A DNA stretch of 64,000 bases from Arachis hypogaea (taxonomy: Eukaryota > Streptophyta > Magnoliopsida > Fabales > Fabaceae), in assembly GCF_003086295.3 (NCBI RefSeq), contig NC_092048.1, positions 75,106,290 through 75,170,289 of the forward strand. The letters run 5' to 3'. A program made the position numbers and the translations under genes. The notes under the pieces were generated by a model. That model had not been told where the DNA came from. It saw nothing but the letters and a program-made list of their open reading frames with translations, and searched no databases. Positions 55,727 to 64,000 of the stretch are shown piece by piece; position 1 is the first letter of the stretch; every line of letters begins with the position of its first letter.

Positions 55727-57466
55727 TGGTGCACGAAATTGTGATCTCCAGGCTCGAACAAATCCTGGTAATGGCTCCAAAGCTTGGTGCTCTGATCTTA
55801 ATTCATGATTGTCACAACTTCGATACAACTAACCAGCAAGTGCACTGGGTCGTCCAAGTAATACCTTACGTGAGTAAGGGTCGAATCCCACGGAGATTGT
55901 TGGTATGAAGCAAGCTATGGTCACCTTGTAAATCTCAGTCAGGCAGATATAAAGTGATAATGGTGTTTTCGAATATTATATAATAAAATAGGGATAGAGA
56001 TACTTATGTAATTCATTGGTAGGAATTTCAGATAAGTGAATGGAGATGCTTTTCGTTCCTCTGAACCTCTGCTTTCCTGCTATCTTCATCCAATCAGTCT
56101 TACTCCTTTCCATGGCTGGCTTTATGTGATACATCATCACTGTCAATGGCTACTTTCAGTCATCTCTCGGGAAAATGATCCAATGCCCTGTCACGGCACG
56201 GCTAATCGTCTGGAGGCATCACCCTTGTCAATGGCTTCATCTTATCCTCTCAGTGAATAATATGCTCACGCACCCTGTCACGGCACGGCTATTCATCTGT
56301 TGGTTCTCGATCATGCTGGAATAGGATTTACTATCCTTTTGCGTCTGTCACTAACGCCCTGCAATCGCGAGTTAGGAGCTCGTCACAGTCATTCAATCAT
56401 TGAATCCTACTCGGAATACCACAGACAAGGTTTAGACCTTCCGGATTCTCTTGAATGCCGCCATCATTCTAGCTTACGCCACGAAGATTCTGGTTAGGAG
56501 ATCTAAGAGATATTCATTCTAGCTTAATTCATGTAGAACGGAAGTGTTTGTCAGGCACGCGTTCATAAGGGAGAAGGATGATGAGCGTCACACATAATCA
56601 TCACCTTCATCACGTTCTTGGGTGCGAATAGATATCTTAGAAGCGAAATAAGAAGAATTGAATAGAAAACAGTAGTACTATGCATTAATCTTTGAGGAAC
56701 AGCAGAGCTCCACACCTTAATCTATGGAGTGTAGAAACTCTACCGTTGAAAATACATAAGTGAAGGTCCAGGCATGGCCGAGATGGCCAGCCCCCTAAAA
56801 TGTGATCAAAGGATCATAAGGTGATCCAAAGATGCCTAATACAATAGTAAGAGGTCCTATTTATAATAAACTAGCTACTAGGGTTTACATGAGTAAGTAT
56901 TTGATGTATAAATCCACTTCCGGGGCCCACTTGGTGTGTGTTTGGGCTGAGCTTAATGTGTTGCACGTGCACAGGCCATTTGTGGAGTTGAACGCCAGTT
57001 TTTGTGCCAGTTTGGGCGTTCAACTCTGGTTTCGGATCCTTTTCTGGCGCTGGACGCCAGATTTGGGTAGAAAGCTGGCGTTGAACGCCCGTTTACGTCA
57101 TCAATTCTTGGCCAAAGTATGGACTATTATATATTGCGGGAAAGCCCTGGATGTCTACTTTCCAACGCAATTGGAAGCGCGCCATTTCGAGTTCTGTAGC
57201 TCCAGAAAATCCACTTTGAGTGCAGGGAGGTTAGAATCCAACAGCATCAGCAGTCCTTTTTCAACCTCTGAATCTGATTTCTGCTCAAGTCCCTCAATTT
57301 CAGCCAGAAAATACCTGAAATCACAGAAAAACACACAAACTCATAGTAAAGTCCAAAAATGTGAATTTAACACAAAATCTATTAAAAACATCCCTAAAAG
57401 TAACTAGATCCTACTAAAAACATACTAAAAACAATGTCAAAAAGCGTATAAATTGTCCGCTCATCA
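55727..57466 (-). mobile_element. Family-6 3' LTR (1740 bp)
   Basis: Minus strand from TGATGAGCGGACAATTTATA at 57466 to GTGCACCA at 55727. The U3 has GGCGTTGAACGCC-type inverted repeats (56988-57095) and one GGAAAGCCCTGGATGTC module (57140-57156). TATA is at 56859-56866 (minus). Paired CACCCTGTCACGGCACGGCT-like repeats occur at ~56186 and ~56272. The R/U5 block (55828-55900) is the most divergent version of that shared by other families. Confidence 0.92.
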
Positions 57467-57504
57467 CAACACCAAACTTAAATTGTTGCTTGTCCCCAAG
57501 CAAC
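57467..57504 (-). promoter_or_regulatory. 3' LTR-adjacent module, Family 6
   Basis: Minus strand GTTGCTTGGGGACAAGCAAC followed by AATTTAAGTTTGGTGTTG at the LTR. Confidence 0.82.
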
Positions 57505-58527
57505 TGAAAATCAAAATAGGATAAAAAGAATAGAATATACTATAAATTCCAAACTATCAATGAAACAGAGCTTCAATCATATGAGCGGGACTTATAGCTT
57601 TTTGCCTCTTGAATAGTTTTGGCATCTCACTTTATCCATTGAGGTTCAGAATGATTGGCATCTATAGGAACTTCAGATTTCGAATAGTGTTATTGACTCT
57701 CTTAGTTCAGTATGATGATTCTTGAACACAGCTTCTTTATGAGTCTTGGCCGTGGCCCTAAGCATTTTGTTTTCCAATATTACCACCGGATACATAAATG
57801 CCACAGACACATAATTGGGTGAACCTTTTCAGATTGTGACTCAGCTTTGCTAAAGTCCCCAATTAGAGGTGTCCAGGGTTCTTAAGCACACTCTTTTTTT
57901 TTTGCTTTGGACCTTGACTTTAACCGCTCAGTCTCAAGTTTTCACTTGACACCTACATGCCACAAGCACATGGTTAGGGACAGCTTGGTTTAGCCACTTA
58001 GACCAGGATTTTATTCCTTTAGGCCCTCCTATCCACTGATGCTCAAAGCCTTGGGATCCTTTTTATTTGCCCTTGCCTTTTGGTTTTAAGGGTTATTGGC
58101 TTTTTGCTCTTGCCTCTTGGTTTTAAGAGCTTTTGGCTTTTTCTGCTTGCTTTTTCTTTCTATTTTTTTTTTCGCCTATTTTTTTTCCTGTAAGCTTTGT
58201 TCTTTGCTGCTTTTTCTTGCTTCAAGAATCATTTTTTATGATTTTTCAGATTATCAAATAACATGTCTCCTAGTCATCATTCTTTCAAGAGCCAACATAT
58301 TTAACATTCTTAAACAACAACTTCAAAAGACATATGCACTGTTCAAGCATACATTCAGAAAACAAGAAGCATTATCACCACATCAATATAATTAAACTAA
58401 GTTCAAGGATAAATTCAAAACTCATGTACTTCTTGTTCTTTTGAATTAAAACAGTTTTTATTTTAAGAGAGGTGATGGATTCATAGGACATTCATAACTT
58501 TAAGACAAAGTTACTAACTACTAATGA
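57505..58527 (-). other. Family-6 3' non-coding region
   Basis: Contains the AAGGCTTTGAGCATCAG module (58036-58052, minus) and GTGTCCG-like and CACATG-rich stretches. A homopolymer-rich T tract lies near 58160. The plus-strand frame at 58096-58395 is low-complexity and not supported. Confidence 0.7.
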
Positions 58528-58893
58528 TCATGTAATGAAGACACAAACATAGATAAGCACATAACATAGAAAACGAAAAACAGAGAAAGTAAGAACAAGG
58601 AATGAGTCCACCTTAGTGATGTCCTTGAGCTCTTCTATGTCTCTTCCTTGCCTTGGCTGCTCCTCCTTCATTGCTTTTAGATCTTCTCTGATTTCATGAA
58701 GGATGATGGAGTGCTCTTGATGTTCCACCCTTAGTTGCTTCCAATAATTGTGTGGAAGAAAATGTATCCCCTGAGGTATCTCAGGGATCTCTTGATTTGC
58801 AGTCAAATGTTCTACCATGAGCTATAGACCCTTGATGGAAGCTTTTGTCTTCCCTTTCCTCTTTCTAGAGGTTTCTCTGGCCTTAGGTGCCAT
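58528..58893 (-). pseudogene. ORF2 remnant of Family 6
   Basis: The ATG at 58893 encodes MAPKARETSRKRKGKTKASI, then TAG at 58822-58824. The frame reopens as MVEHLTANQEIPEIPQG and HNYWKQLRVEHQEHS up to 58528. The basic MAP start and position after the hairpin array match ORF2 of Family 4 in layout. The central domain is missing. The last ~24 residues are strongly hydrophobic (FLVLTFSVFRFLCYVLIY), which could be a membrane segment or read-out of AT-rich sequence. Confidence 0.6.
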
Positions 58894-59284
58894 CAATGGT
58901 TATGGAAAAAACAAAAAAGCTATGCTTTTACCACACCAAACTTAGAATGTTGCTCGTCCTCGAGCAAAAGAAGAAAGAATAGAAGAAGAAGAAGAGGATA
59001 TGGAGGAGATGGATGGAGGTGCGTATTCGGCCATATGGGTGGGATTGGGTGGGAAAGAGATGTTGAATTTTGAAGGTAGTGGTGTTTGGATGTGAGTGGT
59101 AAAGGGTTAATAAGGAAGAGTGTTTATTGGGAATAGAGGATGATTGAGAAAAGAGAAGAGAGTGAGTGGAGGTAGGTGGGGATCCTGTGGGGTCCACAGA
59201 TCCTGAGGTGATCCTGTGAGGTCCCAGATCTTGAGGTGTCAAGGCATTTACATCCCTGCACCAATTTAGGCATGCAAAATGCCC
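58894..59284 (-). other. ORF2 upstream region of Family 6
   Basis: Minus strand carries a CT-rich leader (TCTTCTTCTTCTTCTATTC) with GCTCGAGGACGAGC hairpin and AAGTTTGGTGTGG (58931-58975). Farther up lies a repeat of GGATCCTGTG/GGATCACCTCAGG type (59180-59240). It could hold a promoter for ORF2, but no clear TATA box is seen. Confidence 0.55.
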
Positions 59285-59472
59285 TTGCACACAACTCTGG
59301 GCGTTCAGCGCCAGGTTGGTGCCCATTTTGGGCGTTCAACGCCCCTTTGCTGCCATTTCTGGCGTTGAACGCCAGAACCATGCTTGTTTTGGGCGTTCAG
59401 TGCCAGGATGCTCCCATTCTGGGCGTTCAGCGCCAGAACTATGCTCTGTTCTGGCGTTTGAACGCCAGACAG
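59285..59472. repeat. Internal hairpin array GGCGTTGAACGCC-type
   Basis: Five units with cores GGGCGTTCAGCGCC, GGGCGTTCAACGCCC, GGCGTTGAACGCC, GGGCGTTCAGTGCC/GGGCGTTCAGCGCC and GGCGTTTGAACGCC lie ~38-45 bp apart between pol and ORF2. The same units occur in this element's LTR U3 (56988-57095). Confidence 0.82.
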
Positions 59473-59606
59473 ATGCTCCTCCAGGGTGTGATTTTTCTTC
59501 TACTGTTTTTTATTCCTGTTTTTGATTTTTTTGTTTATTTTGTGACTCCACATGATCATGAACCTAAGAAAACATGAAAAACAATAAAAATAAGAATTAG
59601 ATAAAC

Positions 59607-59654
59607 ATTGGGTTGCCTCCCAACAAGCGCTTCTTTAATGTCAATAGCTTGACA
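59607..59654 (-). other. Conserved twin hairpin, Family 6
   Basis: Minus strand TGTCAAGCTATTGACA, AAGCGCTT, then GTTGGG-AGGCAA-CCCAA. It lies just after the stop of the gag-protease frame. Confidence 0.87.
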
Positions 59655-59672
59655 GTGGGCTCTCATGGAGCC

Positions 59673-62001
59673 TCACAGATGTGCAGAGCTTTGTTGAGAC
59701 TCTCCAACACCAAACTTAGAGTTTGGATATGGGAGTTCAACACCAAACTTAGAGTTTGGTTGTGGCCTCCCAACACCAAACTTAGAGTTTGACTGTGGGG
59801 GCTCTGGTTGACTCTGCCTTGAGAGAAGCTTTTTCTGCTTCCTCTCCATGGTTGCAGAGGGAGATCCTTGAGTTTTAAACACAAGGGAGTCCTCATTCCA
59901 TTGAAGGATTATTTCACCTCTGTCAACATTAATCACAGCTCTTGCTGTGGCCAGGAAAGGTCTTCCTAGGATGATGGATTCATCCTCTTCCTTTCCAGTA
60001 TCCAGGACTATGAAATCAGCAGGGATGTAAAGGCCTTCAACCTTTACTAATACGTCCTCTACTTGTCCATAAGCCTGTTTTCTAGAGCTGTCTGCCATCT
60101 CTAATGAGATTTTAGCAGCTTGCACCCCATAGATTCCCAGTTTCTCTATTACAGAGAGGGGCATGAGGTTTATTCCTGAACCAAGGTCACACAGAGCCTT
60201 AAAGATCATGGTGCCTATGGTACAGGGTATTATGAACTTTCCAGGATCCTGTCTCTTCTGAGGCAATGTCAGTTGATCCAGATCACTTAGTTCATTGATG
60301 AACAAGGGAGGTTCAACTTCCCAAGTATCAATGCCAAATAATTTGTTATTTAGCTTCATGATTGAACCAAGAAACTTGGCAGTTTGCTCTTCAGTAACAT
60401 CCTCATTCTCTTCAGAAGAGGAATACTCATCAGAGCTCATGAAGGGCATAAGGAGGTTCAATGGGATCTCTATGGTCTCTAGATGGGCCCCAGAGTCCTT
60501 TGGTTCCTCAGAGGGAAGCTCCTTATTGACCAATGGACGTCCCAGGAGGTCTTCCTCCTTGGGATTCACATCCTCTCCTCTCCTCACAGGTTCGGCCATG
60601 GCGCTTATGTCAATGGCCTTGCACTCTCCTTTTGGATTCTCTTCTGTATTACTTGGGAGAGTACTAGGAGGGATTTCAGTGATCCTTTTACTCAGCTGGC
60701 CCACTTGTGCTTCCAGATTTCTAATGGAAGACCTTGTTTCATTCATGAAACTTACAGTGGCTTTAGATAGATCAGAGACTAGATTTGCTAAATTAGAAGC
60801 ATTTTGTTCAGAGTTCTCTGTCTGTTGCTGAGTTGATGATGGAAAAGGCTTGCTGTTGTTAAACCTGTTTCTTCCACCATTGTTAAAGCCTTGTTGAGGC
60901 TTTTGATCCTTCCATGAGAAATTTGGATGATTTCTCCATGATGAGTTATAGGTGTTTCCATAAGGTTCACCTAAGTAGTTCACCTCTGCTATTGCAGGGT
61001 TCTCAGGATCATAAGCTTCTTCTTCAGGAGAAGCCTCTTGAGTACTGTTGGATGCAGCTTGCATTCCATTCAGACTCTGAGAAATCATATTGACTTGCTG
61101 AGTCAATATTTTATTCTGAGCCAATATGGCATTCAGAGTATCAACTTCAAGAACTCCCTTCTTCATAGGCGTCCCATTACTCACAGGATTCCTTTCAGAA
61201 GTGTACATGAACTGGTTATTAGCAACCATGTCAATGAGTTCTTGAGCTTCTGCAGGCGTTTTCTTTAGGTGAATGGATCCACCTGCAGAAGTGTCCAGTG
61301 ACATCTTTGATAGCTCAGATAAACCATCATAGAATATATCCAGGATGGTCCATTCTGAAAGCATGTCAGAAGGACACTTTTTGATCAACTATTTGTATCT
61401 TTCCCAAGCTTCATAGAGGGATTCACCTTCTTTCTGTCTGAAGGTTTGAACATCAGCTCTAAGCTTGCTCAGCTTTTGAGGAGGAAAGTACTTGGCTAAG
61501 AAAGTCGTGACTAGCTTATCCCAAGAGTTCAGGCTGTCTTTGGGTTGAGAATCCAACCATAATCTAGCTCTGTCTCTTACAGCAAAAGGGAAAAGCATGA
61601 GCCTGTAGACTTCAGGATCTACTCCATTAGTCTTAACAGTATCACATATCTGCAAGAATTCAGTTAAGAACTGAAAGGGATCTTCAGATGGAAGTCCATG
61701 AAACTTGCAGTTCTGCTGCATCAGAGAAACTAATTGAGGTTTCAGCTCAAAGTTGTTTGCTCCAATGGTAGGAATGGAGATGCTTCTTCCATGTAAATTG
61801 GAATTAGGTGCAGTGAAGTCACCAAGCATCTTCCTTATATTATTATTATTTTTGGCTGCCATCTCCTTTTCCTGTTCGAAAATTTCTGAAAGGTTATCTC
61901 TGGATTGTTGTATTTTAGCTTCTCTTAATTTTTTTCTTCAGAGTCCTTTCAGGTTCTGGATCTGCTTTAACAAGAATGTTCTTGTCCTTGCTCCTGCTCA
62001 T
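59673..62001 (-). pseudogene. gag-protease frame with one frameshift and one stop
   Basis: The probable start ATG at 62001 (MSRSKDKNILVKADPE) runs into a one-base insertion near 61930. The frame from 61862 (MAAKNNNNIRKMLGDF) continues for 730 codons, broken only by TAG at 61389-61391 inside the capsid motif AWERYK-IKKCPSDM. Gag landmarks: NNFELKPQLVSLMQQN, QICDTVKTNG, WLDSQPKDSLNSWDKL, LYEAWERYK. A linker has NTYNSSWRNHPNFSW and NLEAQVGQLSK without a CCHC knuckle. Retropepsin: CDLGSGINLMP and IILGRPFLATARAVIN. The frame ends with three 11-residue repeats containing NSKFGV instead of RT. Close to intact, so young. Confidence 0.88.
59706..59790 (-). repeat. In-frame 33-bp repeats coding NSKFGV
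   Basis: Three copies of AACACCAAACTTAGAGTT (59706, 59739, 59772) are spaced exactly 33 bp. On the minus strand each reads AACTCTAAGTTTGGTGTT, translated NSKFGV. The nucleotide core is the AAGTTTGGTGTT motif that elsewhere lies in non-coding 3' regions. Confidence 0.85.
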
Positions 62002-63854
62002 ATGACAAAGAAGATGGCACAGAAAAAATAGTAATAATAATATGGATCCTTTATACCACAGTATAGGGATCCTTGTGTTAGTAGAAGAAAAGAAGGGAAG
62101 AAAATCTGAACTCAGAGAGAGAGGGGGTTCGGATTTTTGGAGAGTTGAAGGAAAGATGTTAGTATATCAATAAACAAATAGAAGAAGATGAGAGGGGGAA
62201 GTGAATTTTAGAAAACAATTTTTGAAAAAGAGTTAGTGATTTTTGAAAATAGTTTTTGAAAAAGGTTAGTATTTTTTTCGAATTTTTTTTAAATAAAAAA
62301 TAAAAATAATTAGTTAATAAAAAAGAAATTTTTGAAAAAGAGGGAAGATATTTTCGAAAATTAGACAGAGAGAGAGTTAGTTAGGTAGTTTTGAAAAAGT
62401 TAAGAAACAAACAAATAGTTAGTTAGTTGAAACAAATTTTGAAAATCAATTTTGAAAAGATAAGAAGTTAGGAAGTTAGAAAAGATATTTTGAAAATCAA
62501 TTTTTGAAAAAGATAAGATGAGAAGATATTTTTGAAAAGATATGATAGAAATTAGTTTTGAAAAAGATTTGATTTTTAAAATCTCAATTAATGACTTGAT
62601 TCACAAGAAATCACAAGGTATGATTCTAGAACTTAAAGTTTGAATCTTTCTTAACAAGCAAGTAACAAACTTCAAATTTTTGAATCAAAACATTAATTGA
62701 TTATGTTATTTTCGAAAATTTGATATAAAAATAAGAAAAAGATTTTTGAAAAATATTTTTGAAATTTTCGAAAATAACTAAGAATTTTGAAAAAGATTTG
62801 ATTTTTGAAAAAGATTTTGAAAAAGATAAGATTTTCAAATTGAAAATTTGATTTGACTCATAAGAAACAATTTGATTTTAAAAACTTTTGAAAAAGTCAA
62901 CTCAAATTTTCGAATTTGATGAGAGAAAAAGGGAAAGATATTTTTTTTTATTTTTGAAATTTTTATGAAATCATGAAAATTATGCAATGCATGAAATTTT
63001 TAGATCAAAACAATGAATGCATGCAAGAATGCTATGAATGTCAAGATGAACACCAAGAACACCATGAATGTCAAGATGAACATCATAGACACAATTTTGA
63101 AAAAAATTTAATGCAAAGAAAACATGCAAGACACCAAACTTAGAATTCTTTACTGCTTACGCACTAAGAATTCAAGAATGCATATGATAAACATGAAAAG
63201 ACACAAAACAAAAAATCATCAAGATCAAACAAGAAGACTTACCAAGAACAACTTGAAGATCATGAAGAACACTATGAATGCATGAAATTTTCGAAAAATG
63301 CAAGATGCACATGCAATTGACACCAAACTTATGATATGACTCAAGACTCAAACAAGAAACATGAAATATTTTTTATTTTTGTGATTTTCTAAATTTTTTT
63401 GGATTTTTATTTTATATTTTTTTTGAAAAATTATTTTGAAAAAGAAAAATAAGGATTCCAAAATTTTTAATATGAATTCCAGGAATCTTATGCTCCAAAG
63501 CTCCAATCAAAGGGTCAGGCATGGCTTAATAGCCAGCCAAGCTTTAGCATATAATTACATGGACTGGAGTGATTAGTTGAATACCAATCCCCAAGCAGTT
63601 TGGGTATGGCTTTACAGCCAGATAGGATTCAACATGTTTCATGAAACACTAGAATTCATTCTTAAAAATCTTGAAGCCATAGAATAATTTATTTTTGAAA
63701 ACATTATTTTTATTATTTTATTTTATTTTATTTTTTTTTCGAAAAAAAAGAAAAATTTTTGAAAGCTTTTTGAAAAATTTTTGAAAACAAAACAAAAAGA
63801 AAATTACCTAATCTGAGCAACAAGATGAACCGTCAGTTGTCCAAACTCGAACAA
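62002..63854 (-). other. Family-6 5' leader, TTTTGAAAA-rich
   Basis: 1.85 kb between PBS and gag with no ORF. Dominated by TTTTTGAAAAAG-type tracts (62210-62960 and 63280-63790), with ATGCAA/CATGAA-rich stretches between. Two similar blocks GGCTTAATAGCC (63523-63534) and GGCTTTACAGCC (63608-63619) can form short stems. AAACTTAGAATT (63137-63148) and AAACTTATGATA (63326-63337) recall the AAGTTTGGTGT motif. A packaging signal may lie here; none is identified. Confidence 0.7.
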
Positions 63855-63872
63855 TCCCCGGCAACGGCGCCA
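63855..63872 (-). promoter_or_regulatory. PBS of Family 6
   Basis: Minus strand TGGCGCCGTTGCCGGGGA, perfect tRNA-Asp complement, six bases inside the 5' LTR. Confidence 0.93.
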
Positions 63873-63878
63873 AAAACT

Positions 63879-64000
63879 TGGTGCACGAAATTGTGATCTC
63901 CAGGCTCGAACAAATCCTGGTAATGGCTCCAAAGCTTGGTGCTCTGATCTTAATTCATGATTGTCACAACTTCGATACAACTAACCAGCAAGTGCACTGG
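63879..64000 (-). mobile_element. Family-6 5' LTR, last 122 bases
   Basis: Identical over its visible length to 55727-55848 of the 3' LTR. The remainder lies beyond the window. Confidence 0.92.

Larger units (their letters stand above)
55727..64000 (-). mobile_element. Family-6 Athila-like element, minus strand, 5' LTR cut by window
   Basis: 3' LTR 55727-57466, module 57467-57504, ORF2 remnant 58528-58893, hairpin array 59285-59472, twin hairpin 59607-59654, gag-protease 59673-62001, leader 62002-63854, PBS 63855-63872, 5' LTR 63879 to beyond 64000. The first 122 bases of both LTR ends are identical, so insertion is recent. It sits inside the Family-4 protease. LTR tip TGATGAGCGGAC and hairpin repeats recall the abundant Arachis FIDEL/Feral group, from memory and unverified. 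No RT, RNase H or integrase. Confidence 0.9.

Noticed and set aside
56036..56497. Protein-coding gene in the Family-6 LTR
   Set aside because: Frames at 56036-56260 and 56300-56497 lie within LTR repeats with no start context or homology.
60295..60831. Plus-strand 178-codon ORF opposite Family-6 gag-protease
   Set aside because: Antisense of a recognisable protease/Gag frame; composition follows that frame.

Overview
This window is plant nuclear heterochromatin. It contains no host gene, no tRNA or rRNA gene, and nothing bacterial. It holds one very AT-rich satellite array and a nest of Ty3/gypsy LTR retrotransposons, almost all of them non-autonomous. Every primer-binding site matches the 3' end of plant tRNA-Asp. 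Gag fragments are of the Athila/Tat type, and ORF2 resembles the 'putative plant transposon protein' family. I infer a legume, most likely Arachis (peanut or a wild relative), from the LTR tip TGATGAGCGGAC, the GGCGTTGAACGCC hairpin repeats and the AAGTTTGGTGTTG motif. That assignment is from memory and was not searched.

Layout. 1-1388: a Family-1 LTR on the minus strand, cut by the window edge. 1389-16787: a satellite of ~340-bp monomers arranged as ~1.03-kb trimers (A-B-C), with a second-level ~6.75-kb duplication. 16788-24298: a Family-1 tandem (internal-LTR-internal-LTR, period 3753 bp) that starts at the first base of a PBS and has no leading LTR. 24299-50724: a Family-2 tandem (truncated LTR-internal-LTR-internal). 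Its second LTR is interrupted by a complete minus-strand Family-3 element (30335-37657, TSD CTAGC). Its second internal region is interrupted by a complete plus-strand Family-4 element (39862-50584, TSD CCTCT). 50725-55726: a truncated minus-strand Family-4 copy. 55727-64000: a minus-strand Family-6 element inserted in the protease region of that copy; its 5' LTR runs off the window.

No reverse transcriptase, RNase H or integrase core is present. Family 4 keeps Gag and aspartic protease fused directly to an integrase-like C-terminal tail. Family 6 keeps Gag-protease. Family 1 keeps only about 35 codons of the tail. Families 2 and 3 carry an unusual coiled-coil ORF, which is open only in the Family-3 copy (368 aa). 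Family 4 has a second ORF behind what looks like its own TATA/CCAAT/RY promoter.

The most interesting signal is that LTR families with different U3 sequences and different or no coding capacity share one set of non-coding modules: the LTR tip inverted repeat (less so in Family 6), the R/U5 block, the tRNA-Asp PBS, a twin hairpin after the pol stop, an AAGGCTCTGAGCATCAAT-like module, and a GCTTG-GGGA-CAAGC hairpin plus AAGTTTGGTGTTG at the 3' LTR. I read this as a set of parasites mobilised by a common autonomous partner outside the window.
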